64,000 bases of DNA from CAXTSE01 sp035554115 (lineage in GTDB: Bacteria > Actinomycetota > Actinomycetes > Actinomycetales > Microbacteriaceae), in assembly GCA_035554115.1 (NCBI GenBank), contig DATMIW010000029.1, forward strand, positions 1-64,000, in the 5' to 3' direction. Position numbers and translations under genes: made by a program. The notes beneath the pieces are model-generated. The model worked only from the letters and a program-made list of their open reading frames with translations, did no database searches and was not told where the DNA came from. How positions within the stretch are numbered: position 1 is the first letter of the stretch; each line of letters opens with the position of its first letter. Positions 1 to 8,406 of the stretch are shown one piece after another.

Positions 1-762
1 GCGCTCGCATTGGCGGCTGCTGACGCGGATCCCGATGAGTTCGAGCGCAATCCTGGAGCCTTCGACATTCCGGATTCGGTTGTCGGGTTCATGGCCGGCG
101 AATTGGGAGACCTTCCTGGCGGCTGGCCCGAACCGTTCCGCACCAAGGTGTTGGAAGGTCGCACCGTCAAGATCGGACTGGTGGATCTCTCTGACGAAGA
201 CCGCACGGCCCTCACGATCGAGGGGGAGGCGCGCCAGCGGGTGCTCAACCGCTTGCTCTTCCCCGCACCGACCGAGGCTTTCGAGCGCCACCGGGAAACC
301 TTCGGGGATCTGTCGGTGGTCAACACGCCCGACTATCTCTACGGTCTCAAGCCGGGAACCGAGCACGCTGTCGCTATGGCGCCCGGTGTCGACCTGCTGG
401 TCGGCCTCGAGGCCATCGGAGCAGCCGACGAAAAAGGCATTCGCACCGTCATGACGACGATCAACGGACAGCTGCGTCCGGTGTTCGTGCGCGACACCTC
501 AATCGCTGTCGACAGCGCAACAGTCGAGAAGGCCGATGCCGGGGTGCCTGGCCAGGTTGCGGCTCCCTTCTCGGGGGCGGTCACACTTCAGGTCGCCCAG
601 GGAGACAGGGTGTCTGCCGGTCAGGCAGTGGCCACGATCGAGGCGATGAAAATGGAGGCGGCGATCACCTCCTCTGTCGCCGGCACGGTGTCGCGCCTGG
701 CGATTTCGCGCACTCAGCAAGTCGACGCGGGGGATCTTCTCGTCGTGATCGAGGGTGCATGA
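1..762 (+). CDS. pyc: Pyruvate carboxylase, C-terminal part (partial at left edge)
   Basis: Pyruvate carboxylase makes oxaloacetate from pyruvate and bicarbonate, the main anaplerotic step. The frame is open from base 1, so the biotin carboxylase and most of the carboxyltransferase lie outside the window. The first 170 visible residues match the tail of the carboxyltransferase and the linker region (FDIPDSVVGFMAGELG, VVNTPDYLYGLKPG). The last 75 residues are a biotinyl carrier domain with the biotinylated lysine in EAMKMEA. The stop overlaps the def start by 4 nt (ATGA), so the two are probably translationally coupled. A biotin-dependent decarboxylase subunit is a less likely alternative. Confidence 0.9.
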   Translation, partial: ALALAAADADPDEFERNPGAFDIPDSVVGFMAGELGDLPGGWPEPFRTKVLEGRTVKIGLVDLSDEDRTALTIEGEARQRVLNRLLFPAPTEAFERHRETFGDLSVVNTPDYLYGLKPGTEHAVAMAPGVDLLVGLEAIGAADEKGIRTVMTTINGQLRPVFVRDTSIAVDSATVEKADAGVPGQVAAPFSGAVTLQVAQGDRVSAGQAVATIEAMKMEAAITSSVAGTVSRLAISRTQQVDAGDLLVVIEGA

Positions 763-1256
763 CCGAGCGTCAAATCCGCCTCTTCGGCGACCCTGTTTTG
801 CGCTCACCGTCTGATCCGATAAGCGACGTCACGGATGCACGGGTCGCGTCACTCGTCGAAGACCTGGTCGATTCGGTGACCCCTCCGGGTCGAGCGGGAG
901 TGGCGGCTCCGCAGATCGGTGTCGGCCTGCGCGCCTTCAGCTACAACGTCGACGGCGAGATTGGGTATGTCCTGAATCCGGTCCTTGAGGTATCGGGCGA
1001 GCCCGAACTCGTTGACGAGGGGTGTCTTTCGGTGCCCGGATTCTTCTTCCCGCGTCTGCGTTTTCCGTGGGCGAAAGTGACAGGAGTCGACGCGAGCGGC
1101 GAGCCGATCGAGGTCGAGGGCGAAGGGCTCCTGGCCCAGGCCCTCCAACACGAGTGTGATCACCTCGACGGCAAGCTCTACATCGAAGGACTCGACCCGG
1201 AGACCAAGCGCGAGGCCATGCGTGCTGTGCGCCAGGCGGACTGGTTCGCCGCATAG
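759..1256 (+). CDS. def: Peptide deformylase
   Basis: Peptide deformylase removes the N-formyl group from nascent proteins and uses a metal ion. All three family motifs are visible: GVAAPQIGVG (the GLAAPQ box, with Val for Leu), EGCLS with the metal-ligand cysteine at residue 89, and HECDH with His131, Glu132 and His135. The length of 165 residues is normal. It starts inside the end of the pyruvate carboxylase gene through an ATGA overlap. Only 28 bases separate its stop from that of the convergent acyl-CoA synthetase gene, and no strong terminator is visible there. Confidence 0.95.
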   Translation: MTERQIRLFGDPVLRSPSDPISDVTDARVASLVEDLVDSVTPPGRAGVAAPQIGVGLRAFSYNVDGEIGYVLNPVLEVSGEPELVDEGCLSVPGFFFPRLRFPWAKVTGVDASGEPIEVEGEGLLAQALQHECDHLDGKLYIEGLDPETKREAMRAVRQADWFAA

Positions 1257-1284
1257 CCGCGCGCGATGGTAGGGCGGGCTGCCG

Positions 1285-3105
1285 CTAGACCGCCATGCTG
1301 CCGGTCGTGGGGGTCGACGAATACATCCCCTCGATAACCGTTGCGTAGTCGCTCAGGATGGGTGCCCGCTTGATGCTCATCTTGGGGGTCAGATGCCCTG
1401 ACGCCTCCGTGAATTCGCCGGGCAGGATGACGAACTTGCGAATGGATTCCGCGCGCGACACGCGTGAATTGGCGGCATCCACCGCACGCTGCACCTCGGC
1501 GATGACAGCTGGATGCACCGCCGCCTCTTCGGGCGACATCGAGGCGTCGAGCTTGTTGTTGTTCAGCCAGACCGGAAGCATCTCGTGGTCGAGGGTTATC
1601 AGCGCCGCGATGAAGGGCTTCTGTTCGCCTACTGCCACGACCTGCCCCACGATCGGATTCGAACGGATGGGGTCCTCGAGCAGGGCTGGGGCGACTTTCT
1701 TGCCACCTGCCGTGGCGATCAGTTCTTTCTTCCGGCCGGTAATCGTCAGGTAGCCATCGTCATCGAGCGCGCCGATGTCACCTGTGCGGAACCACTCTCC
1801 ATCAAACGCCGCCGCCGTCTCATCGGGCTTGTTCCAGTACCCGTCGAATACATCGATGCCTCGCACGAGAATCTCGCCGTCGTCGGCGATCTTGATTCCC
1901 ATTCCAGGCAGGGCCGGGCCGACCGTGCCGATCTTGAATGCCTGCGTGAGATTCACCGTCACCGGTGCGGTTGTCTCGGTGAGTCCGTACCCTTCCAGGA
2001 TTTGGATGTCGAGACTGCGGAAGAAGTGCCCCAGCCGGATGCCGAGGGGAGCCGATCCCGATACCGCGTAGCGGACTCGTCCTCCCATGGCCGCCTTCAA
2101 CTTGCTGTAGACGAGTCGATCGAAGAGCGCGAATCGCACTCGCAGCCCGAAAGGAACTTTTCCCGCATCGAGAGCGAGCGAATGCTCGACAGCGGTGTCT
2201 GCGGCCGTGCGGAAGATATTGCCTTTGCCTCCGGCCTCGGCCTTCTGCTCGGCCGAGTTGTAGACCTTCTCGAAGACTCGAGGAACGGCGAGCAGGAATG
2301 TCGGCCGGAAGCTGCCGAGTGCCGGCAGCAGTTGGGTGGTGTCCGCCTGGTGGCCGACTTTGACTCCCGCCGTCACCGACAGGATCGAAATAAAGCGCGC
2401 GAAAACGTGGGCCGTCGTGATGAAGAGAAGAGTGGATGCGCCCTGCGCGACAACCTCGTGCATCGCGACTGCGGCGTTGCGGCTCAGTTCAACGAAATTG
2501 GAGTGCGTCAAGATGCACCCTTTCGGCACTCCTGTCGATCCCGCTGTGTAGATGAGAGTGGCGAGGTCTGCTCCGATCGCGGCTGATCGCCGCTGTTCAA
2601 CGGTTTCATCTGTGACATCGGTGCCCTGAGCTGCGAGTTTGTCGAGGTCGTTGCGGGCGAGTTGCCACACCTTCGTCACCTCGGGCACGTCGCCCGCGAT
2701 CTCGTCGAAGCGCGCGAACTGTTCGGGTGTCTCGATGATGATCGCCGTCGCCCCGGAATCGGCAAGCGTGTAGCGGATTTGGGAGGGTGCAGAGGTTTCG
2801 TAGATCGGCACAAGAACTGCTCCGGCGAACCACACCGCGAAGTCAACGAGGGTCCACTCATAGCGCGTCCTGCAGATGAAGCCGATCTTCTCGCCGGGCT
2901 GAACGCCGGCGGAGATGAATCCTTTCGCGAGTGCCACAACTTGACGGTGGAACTCGGCTGCTGTCACATCCGTCCAGCCGCCGTCGGCGGTGGGGAGGGC
3001 AAAAAGCGCATCGTTAGGAGTGGCGGCCACCCGGTCGAGCAGGAGGTCTGTCGTATTGGCGGTCGGATCGGCCTCGACGACGGCGGGAATGAAGATCTCG
3101 TTCAC
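1285..3105 (-). CDS. Long-chain acyl-CoA synthetase (AMP-forming), FadD15-like
   Basis: This 606-residue adenylate-forming enzyme activates fatty acids to acyl-CoA through an acyl-AMP intermediate. The phosphate-binding A3 motif reads YTAGSTGVPKG, with Ala where most relatives have Ser. A5 is GYGLTETTAPV, A7 is the segment around WFRTGDIG, and A8 is GRKKELIATAGGKKV, where the second GKK precedes the catalytic-lysine region. The start is GTG at 3105, preceded at 6 nt by a strong AAAGGAG. The frame stays open some 280 codons further upstream, but that stretch lies over the divergent ROK gene and is not coding. M. tuberculosis FadD15 sits in a comparable place near aroG and the dcw cluster, which suggests orthology. 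Confidence 0.88.
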   Translation of the reverse strand: MNEIFIPAVVEADPTANTTDLLLDRVAATPNDALFALPTADGGWTDVTAAEFHRQVVALAKGFISAGVQPGEKIGFICRTRYEWTLVDFAVWFAGAVLVPIYETSAPSQIRYTLADSGATAIIIETPEQFARFDEIAGDVPEVTKVWQLARNDLDKLAAQGTDVTDETVEQRRSAAIGADLATLIYTAGSTGVPKGCILTHSNFVELSRNAAVAMHEVVAQGASTLLFITTAHVFARFISILSVTAGVKVGHQADTTQLLPALGSFRPTFLLAVPRVFEKVYNSAEQKAEAGGKGNIFRTAADTAVEHSLALDAGKVPFGLRVRFALFDRLVYSKLKAAMGGRVRYAVSGSAPLGIRLGHFFRSLDIQILEGYGLTETTAPVTVNLTQAFKIGTVGPALPGMGIKIADDGEILVRGIDVFDGYWNKPDETAAAFDGEWFRTGDIGALDDDGYLTITGRKKELIATAGGKKVAPALLEDPIRSNPIVGQVVAVGEQKPFIAALITLDHEMLPVWLNNNKLDASMSPEEAAVHPAVIAEVQRAVDAANSRVSRAESIRKFVILPGEFTEASGHLTPKMSIKRAPILSDYATVIEGMYSSTPTTGSMAV

Positions 3106-3195
3106 GGCAGCTCCTTTGGTACGCGTGGCTATGACGCCAATTCTATCGACCGGCGCTTCGAGGGGATTCAGCCGTCGCACATAGACTCGTTCCTT
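3106..3195. promoter_or_regulatory. Divergent intergenic region, fadD15-like / ROK kinase
   Basis: These 90 bases separate two divergently transcribed starts, so promoters for both genes should lie here. The AAAGGAG ribosome site of the minus-strand gene occupies about 3112-3118. No clear Shine-Dalgarno precedes the plus-strand ROK gene, so its mRNA may be leaderless or nearly so. I could not assign convincing -35 and -10 boxes. Confidence 0.4.
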
Positions 3196-4149
3196 GTGCA
3201 CGCGATAGGTATCGATATTGGCGGGACCAAGATCGCGGGGGCGCTGGTCACCGAGACGGGCGAAATCGTCCGGATGGAAAAGCAATCGACACCCGCCGGT
3301 GATGCCGCGGCGATTGTGGCGATAGTCGTCGATCTGGTGAACGAATTGCGCGCGGGCGAGGTCGTTGTGGCGGCGGGCGTCGCGGCGCCGGGGTTCATCG
3401 ACGCCGCCCAGTCCAACGTCTATTACGCGCCCAACATCGACTTCCGCTCCGAGCCTCTGCGCGATCGCCTGATGGCGCTGTTGCCCGGGCTCGACATCAC
3501 GATCGATAACGATGCCAACGCCGCGGGGTGGGCCGAATACCGTTTCGGGGCGGGTCGCGGCACTCGCGATATGGCGATGCTCACAATTGGCACCGGGGTC
3601 GGTGGAGCGATCGTCGCAGGGGAGCGGTTGTTCCGGGGCGGATTTGGCGCGGCAGGCGAGATGGGCCATGTGCGGGTTGTGCCGGGCGGCCTGCCCTGCG
3701 GATGCGGTGCACGGGGGTGCATCGAACAGTACGGATCCGGCAGAGCCCTTCTCCGCATGGCGAATGAGATCGCGGATGCCGGAGGAATCGGTCAAAACCT
3801 CGCCGCGGTGCGCACGGCAGCTGGCGGTGTCCTTGGTGGCGCCGAACTCGCAGCGCTCATGAGCGAGGGCGACCCAGGTGCTCTGTCGGCGCTCAGGGAA
3901 CTGGGTTCGTGGCTCGGTCAGGCCTGTGCGTCGATTGGCGCGGTGCTTGATCCGCAAGTGTTCGTGATCGGCGGAGGTGTTGCTGTCGCTGGCGAGCTGC
4001 TACTCGACCCGATTCGCGAGGCCTATCTCAGCCATGTTCCGGCGCGCGGATTCCACCCTGAGCCGCGTTTTCTCGCTGCCGAACTCGTCAACAACGCGGG
4101 AGTTGTGGGTGCTGCCGACCTCGCGCGCTTCCACGCGTCACATCGGTGA
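3196..4149 (+). CDS. ROK-family glucokinase
   Basis: This 317-residue sugar kinase of the ROK family probably phosphorylates glucose with ATP. The N-terminal phosphate loop is GIDIGGTKIAGALV. The catalytic region contains DNDANAAGWAEY, whose Asp is the catalytic base in the family. The zinc-binding motif is CGCGARGCIEQY. There is no N-terminal helix-turn-helix, so it is a kinase and not a ROK repressor. The start is GTG at 3196, chosen because the conserved fold begins at once (VHAIGIDIGG). Upstream in-frame sequence belongs to the intergenic region. Substrates such as fructose or N-acetyl sugars cannot be excluded by sequence reading. Confidence 0.87.
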   Translation: MHAIGIDIGGTKIAGALVTETGEIVRMEKQSTPAGDAAAIVAIVVDLVNELRAGEVVVAAGVAAPGFIDAAQSNVYYAPNIDFRSEPLRDRLMALLPGLDITIDNDANAAGWAEYRFGAGRGTRDMAMLTIGTGVGGAIVAGERLFRGGFGAAGEMGHVRVVPGGLPCGCGARGCIEQYGSGRALLRMANEIADAGGIGQNLAAVRTAAGGVLGGAELAALMSEGDPGALSALRELGSWLGQACASIGAVLDPQVFVIGGGVAVAGELLLDPIREAYLSHVPARGFHPEPRFLAAELVNNAGVVGAADLARFHASHR

Positions 4150-4182
4150 CTGGCTAAGCTGGCAGTTCCGGTCGGAGGTCAT

Positions 4183-4908
4183 ATGTTCTATTGGTTCCTC
4201 AAGAGCCTGGTCATCGGACCGTTCGCAATGTCGGTGTTCCGCCCGTGGGTGCGAGGTGCCGAGAATGTTCCGGCACATGGCGCGGTGATCTACGCGAGTA
4301 ACCACCTCTCGTTCATCGACAGCGTGTTCCTCCCGATCGTGGTCGATCGACCAATTAGCTTCCTCGCCAAGTCCGATTACTTCACGGGGCCGGGAATCAA
4401 GGGCGCAATAATTCGCTGGTTCTTCTTGGCCATCCATCAGCTCCCGATCGACAGGTCGGGCGGCAAGGCGTCTGAGGCCTCTCTGAATTCGGGACTCGAG
4501 CATCTGGCGGCGGGCGGCCAGCTCGGCATCTATCCCGAGGGAACCCGCAGCCCCGACGGCAGGCTTTATCGGGGGCGCACCGGCGTCGCTCGCATGATCC
4601 TCGAGGCGAAGGTCCCGGTTGTTCCGGTGGCGATGATCGACACCGAAAAGGTCATGCCGACGGGGAGCAAGATTCCTAAGGTGCGGCGACTGGGCGTCGT
4701 GTTCGGCGAGCCGCTCGACTTCTCTCGTTTTGACGGCATGGAGAGCGACCGTTTCGTGCTTCGCTCGATCACCGACGAGATCATGTATGAGCTTCTCCGC
4801 ATCGGCGGGCAGGAATACGTGGACGTATACGCGTCGTCGATCAAGCGTGACAAGCCCACCGCGAAGAAGCGCCGCACCGCGACAGCGTCCTCGACTGTGC
4901 TCGACTAG
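4183..4908 (+). CDS. 1-acyl-sn-glycerol-3-phosphate acyltransferase (PlsC family)
   Basis: This membrane-associated acyltransferase probably adds the second acyl chain to lysophosphatidate to give phosphatidate. The HX4D catalytic motif is NHLSFIDS. The substrate-binding motif is YPEGTRSPDGRLYRGRTG. A Lys/Arg-rich tail (KKRRTATAS) ends the 241-residue protein. ATG at 4183 has a GGAGG 5 nt upstream. It lies 33 bases after the ROK kinase and 46 before DAHP synthase, all on the same strand, so cotranscription is possible. From memory, the M. tuberculosis counterpart Rv2182c also lies near aroG. Confidence 0.88.
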   Translation: MFYWFLKSLVIGPFAMSVFRPWVRGAENVPAHGAVIYASNHLSFIDSVFLPIVVDRPISFLAKSDYFTGPGIKGAIIRWFFLAIHQLPIDRSGGKASEASLNSGLEHLAAGGQLGIYPEGTRSPDGRLYRGRTGVARMILEAKVPVVPVAMIDTEKVMPTGSKIPKVRRLGVVFGEPLDFSRFDGMESDRFVLRSITDEIMYELLRIGGQEYVDVYASSIKRDKPTAKKRRTATASSTVLD

Positions 4909-4954
4909 GCTCGTGGGTCGGGGCATTTCGCCCCCGTCAACGAGAAGGAACCCC

Positions 4955-6328
4955 GTGGTCGACCCGTCAGAAACCGTCGTGCAGGCAGATCCCCGTGTGA
5001 TCGCCGGTCTCGACTACTGGCGCGAACTCCCCATTAAGCAGCAGCCCAGCTGGCCCGACCAGGCGGCAGTGGCCGCCGCGTCGGCCGAGATTGCCGCGCT
5101 GCCTCCTCTGATCTTCGCCGGTGAGGTCGACATCCTGCGCGAGCGCCTTGCTCAGGCCGCACGCGGTCAGGCGTTCCTGCTGCAGGGTGGCGACTGCGCC
5201 GAGACATTCGCCGGTGCCACGGCAGACCAGATCCGCAACCGGGTCAAGACGCTGCTCCAGATGGCCGTCGTCCTCACCTACGGCGCCTCGATGCCGGTGG
5301 TCAAGATGGGCCGTATGGCGGGGCAGTTCGCCAAGCCGCGGTCGAGTGAGACCGAGACGCGCGGCGACGTGACGCTCCCGGCATACCGCGGTGACATCGT
5401 CAACGGCTACGACTTCACGCCCGAATCGCGGGCTGCTGATCCGCGACGGCTGGTTCAGGGGTACCACACCGCCGCATCCACGCTGAACCTGATCCGCGCG
5501 TTCACGCAGGGTGGTTTCGCCGATCTGCGTCAGGTGCACAGTTGGAACCAGGGCTTCGCGCGCAACCCCGCGAACCAGCGCTACGAGGGCCTCGCCCGCG
5601 AAATCGACCGTGCCGTGAAGTTCATGGAGGCGGCGGGAGCCGACTTCGACGAGCTCAAACGCGTCGAGTTCTACACGAGCCACGAGGGTCTGCTCATGGA
5701 TTACGAGCGGCCCATGACGCGCATCGATTCGCGCAACGGCACCCCTGTGAACACGAGCGCCCATTTCGTGTGGATCGGGGAGCGCACGCGCGGTCTGGAT
5801 GACGCGCACGTCGACTACTTCTCGCGCATCCGCAACCCCATCGGAGTCAAGCTCGGCCCGACGACGAGCGTGGATGACATGGAGCGTCTGATCGACAAGC
5901 TCGACCCCGAGCGCGAGCCGGGTCGCCTGACGTTCATCACGCGCATGGGCGCGGGCAAAGTACGCGACGCGCTGCCGCCGCTGCTCGAGGGCATCAAGAG
6001 CTTCGACGCGACCCCGTTGTGGATCAGTGACCCCATGCACGGTAATGGCATGACGACGCCCACCGGCTACAAAACACGTCGCTTCGACGACGTCGTGGAG
6101 GAGGTGCGTGGCTTCTTCGACGCCCACCGTGACGCGGGCACTCACCCAGGCGGCATCCACGTGGAGCTCACGGGCGACGACGTCACCGAGTGCCTCGGCG
6201 GTTCCGAGAAGATCGATGAGGCGACTCTGGCGACGAAGTACGAGTCGCTTTGCGACCCGCGTCTGAACCACATGCAGTCGCTCGAACTCGCGTTCCTCGT
6301 GGCCGAAGAGCTGGCAACCGTCCGTTAG
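4955..6328 (+). CDS. aroG: 3-deoxy-D-arabino-heptulosonate 7-phosphate synthase, class II
   Basis: This enzyme condenses phosphoenolpyruvate and erythrose 4-phosphate, the first step of the shikimate pathway. It is a plant/actinobacterial class II enzyme of 457 residues. Recognisable segments are QGGDCAETF (metal-ligand cysteine), KMGRMAGQFAKPRS, HSWNQGFARNP, SHEGLLMDYERP, FVWIGERTR and DPMHGNGM. The GTG start at 4955 is preceded by AAGGAA at a suitable distance, and the protein then begins VDPSETVVQADP. Longer in-frame reading back into plsC is not supported. A weak 5-bp GC hairpin at 4920-4934 lies in the leader, but I would not call it an attenuator. Confidence 0.95.
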   Translation: MVDPSETVVQADPRVIAGLDYWRELPIKQQPSWPDQAAVAAASAEIAALPPLIFAGEVDILRERLAQAARGQAFLLQGGDCAETFAGATADQIRNRVKTLLQMAVVLTYGASMPVVKMGRMAGQFAKPRSSETETRGDVTLPAYRGDIVNGYDFTPESRAADPRRLVQGYHTAASTLNLIRAFTQGGFADLRQVHSWNQGFARNPANQRYEGLAREIDRAVKFMEAAGADFDELKRVEFYTSHEGLLMDYERPMTRIDSRNGTPVNTSAHFVWIGERTRGLDDAHVDYFSRIRNPIGVKLGPTTSVDDMERLIDKLDPEREPGRLTFITRMGAGKVRDALPPLLEGIKSFDATPLWISDPMHGNGMTTPTGYKTRRFDDVVEEVRGFFDAHRDAGTHPGGIHVELTGDDVTECLGGSEKIDEATLATKYESLCDPRLNHMQSLELAFLVAEELATVR

Positions 6329-6330
6329 CT

Positions 6331-6384
6331 GATCTCGACAAGCTCGATCACCGCCGGTCGAGCTGACATTCGCCGGTCGAGACC
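6331..6384. repeat. REP-like intergenic element between convergent genes
   Basis: Between the convergent aroG and kinase stops lie two direct copies of CGCCGGTCGAG (6352-6362 and 6371-6381). Flanking arms GATCTCGA (6331-6338) and TCGAGACC (6377-6384) can pair at 7 of 8 positions. Short elements with CTCGACAAGCTCGA and GGTCGAG cores are, as I recall, scattered between genes in Microbacteriaceae genomes. It may act as a bidirectional transcription end. It has no T tract. Confidence 0.5.
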
Positions 6385-8354
6385 TAGACCGTGAAACGCA
6401 CCTTGATGATGTCACCGCGGTGCACCTGCTGACCCGCGTCTGGGTTTGTGGACTTGACTGTCACGAGTGTGGGTACCTTATCCGCGTCGTGGTCGTAGTC
6501 ATATCTCAGCCCTGCCGCATCGAGGGCGGCCTTGGCGTTGGCCCAGGTCATCCCGACAACGTCCGGGACTTCGACGGGAGCAGGTCCGTCTGAGGTCACG
6601 AGTTTCACAGTGCCCCCCGGCACGATCGCGGCCGCGTCGGTTTCGTACCCGATGACGCTGTTCTCCGGGACCGAGTCGCTGTAGGCCGACTTGCCGGCTA
6701 TCCCGGTCACGTTCACGGCGTCGAGGGCGCTCACGGCATCCTGGAACGATTTGCCAGCGACGTCAGGCAGAGGACCCGCTGAGAGCACGAGCGTGAGCTC
6801 GCTTCGCTCGGGGTAGGTCTTGGCGAGGGGGTTCAACAGGCTCGTCGTGCCGTCCGCTGCAAGCACGTCGAGAACAGTTCCCTTGGGGACTGTCGGGTTG
6901 AACCTTCGGGGCAGGTCCGGGGCCAGCTTCCACGTCCCGGCCTTGATCTTGGCGCGGGCCTCGTCTTCGCTCATACCCTGCGTGAGGGTGAAGGGGATCG
7001 CCTTGGGCCCTGTCGATATGAGAAGCGTGACGGTGCTCCCCTTCACAATTGACGAACCGAGCTTGGGGGTCGTCTCGGCCACCAGGTCCTTGGCAATCGT
7101 CGGCGAGGTTGTCGATCCACGCTTCGGGTCGACCTCGAGTCCGAGTTCCTGCAATTTTGTCGTTGCCGCCGCGGGAGTAAGTCCGGCGAGGGAGTCGGGA
7201 ATCGTCACATGCGCGCCGGGCCCGACACCGAAGTACCAGCCGGTACCCCCGGCGACGAGCGCGAGCGCCACGATGATGGCCGCAATGACCCAGCCGCGGC
7301 GACGCTTCTTGGCGGATGCCGTCGCCAGTGCCGCGGTCGATTCCGGCAGGCCGGCGGCGACCGCCGACTCCGCGGGAGGCATACTCGCGGGGGGCGGAGT
7401 ACGGCGTCCGAGAATCTGCGTCTCGGCCGTCGGCTGTTTGCGGAATCGCGATGTTGCCGCGGGCATGACGACGGTCTTGTGGGCTGTCGTCGCGTCAATG
7501 GGGCCGGATGCGCGCAGCACCCGCTCCGCGTCGCGCACCTGATCGAGCATTGTCGTGGCATCTGCGGGCCGGTCGTCCGGTTCGCGGGCCGTGGCCCACA
7601 GCACCAACTCGTCGAGTTCGGCGGGCACAGCGGGATTCGCGGCGCTCGGCGACGGCACCTCATCGTGCGCGTGCTGGTAGGCGATCTGCATCGGCTGGTC
7701 GCCCACGAAGGGCTGCACTCCCGCGAGCATTTCGTACATCATGATGCCGACCGCATAAATATCGCTGCGGGTATCGGCGGTACCCCGCGTCACGAGCTCG
7801 GGGGAGAGATAGGCGATAGTGCCGAGGAGGGCGGCGCCAGTAGCGGTGTTCGCCGATGCCGCGCGCGCGAGACCGAAGTCGCCGATCTTGATGCGGCCGT
7901 CATCCGCAAGCAGCACATTCTCGGGCTTGAGGTCGCGGTGCACGATTCCGGACTTATGTGCCGCCGCGAGGCCGGCCAGCACGGCTTCGGTGATGTCGAT
8001 CGTCTGCTCGGCGGTCAGGGATCCATATTCTTTGAGCAGATCACGCAGTGTGATGCCCGGCAGGTATTCCATGACCAGGTACGCGGATTCACCGTCTTGG
8101 CCCTGGTCGAAAACGTTGACCACGTTGGGATGCGCCAGCCGAGCTGCCGAGCGTGCCTCCTGGATGAAGCGTTCGGTGAATCCACCCTCTTCTGCAAGGT
8201 GCGGGTGCATGACCTTGACGGCAACGCGTCGCTCAAGTCGTTGGTCGGTCGCCAGGTACACGGTGGCCATGCCCCCACGAGCGATTCGTGAGCGCACCCG
8301 ATAGCGACCGTCGATGAGACGGCCGATCATCGGGTCGGAGGTATTGACACTCAC
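6384..8354 (-). CDS. PASTA-domain Ser/Thr protein kinase, PknL-like
   Basis: This transmembrane eukaryotic-type kinase probably senses peptidoglycan or its fragments. The 656 residues read as a kinase domain (about 17-280: IARGGMATVY loop, Lys47 in VAVKVM, HRDLKPENVL, DFGLAR), a linker, one membrane helix near 351-373, and about four PASTA repeats to the end. The last PASTA repeat begins VEVPDVVGMTWANAK. The annotated start is GTG at 8354 with no clear Shine-Dalgarno; ATG nine codons in (MIGRLIDGRYRV) is an alternative. The neighbours (class II aroG on one side, an Rv2175c-like gene and polyprenyl synthase on the other) match the surroundings of M. tuberculosis pknL. From memory, the mycobacterial PknL lacks PASTA domains while corynebacterial PknL has them. 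Confidence 0.9.
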   Translation of the reverse strand: MSVNTSDPMIGRLIDGRYRVRSRIARGGMATVYLATDQRLERRVAVKVMHPHLAEEGGFTERFIQEARSAARLAHPNVVNVFDQGQDGESAYLVMEYLPGITLRDLLKEYGSLTAEQTIDITEAVLAGLAAAHKSGIVHRDLKPENVLLADDGRIKIGDFGLARAASANTATGAALLGTIAYLSPELVTRGTADTRSDIYAVGIMMYEMLAGVQPFVGDQPMQIAYQHAHDEVPSPSAANPAVPAELDELVLWATAREPDDRPADATTMLDQVRDAERVLRASGPIDATTAHKTVVMPAATSRFRKQPTAETQILGRRTPPPASMPPAESAVAAGLPESTAALATASAKKRRRGWVIAAIIVALALVAGGTGWYFGVGPGAHVTIPDSLAGLTPAAATTKLQELGLEVDPKRGSTTSPTIAKDLVAETTPKLGSSIVKGSTVTLLISTGPKAIPFTLTQGMSEDEARAKIKAGTWKLAPDLPRRFNPTVPKGTVLDVLAADGTTSLLNPLAKTYPERSELTLVLSAGPLPDVAGKSFQDAVSALDAVNVTGIAGKSAYSDSVPENSVIGYETDAAAIVPGGTVKLVTSDGPAPVEVPDVVGMTWANAKAALDAAGLRYDYDHDADKVPTLVTVKSTNPDAGQQVHRGDIIKVRFTV

Positions 8355-8406
8355 TCTTTGAGTGTAGGGAGAAGCTGCCTGAGAGCTCGGCTACAACACG
8401 GTCGCG

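Noticed and set aside
3106..3957. Long upstream extension of the acyl-CoA synthetase frame on the minus strand
   Set aside because: It lies antisense to the ROK kinase. The GTG at 3105 has an ideal ribosome site and matches the family N-terminus.
4920..4934. Attenuator hairpin before aroG
   Set aside because: The stem is only 5 bp, there is no T tract and no leader peptide rich in aromatic residues.
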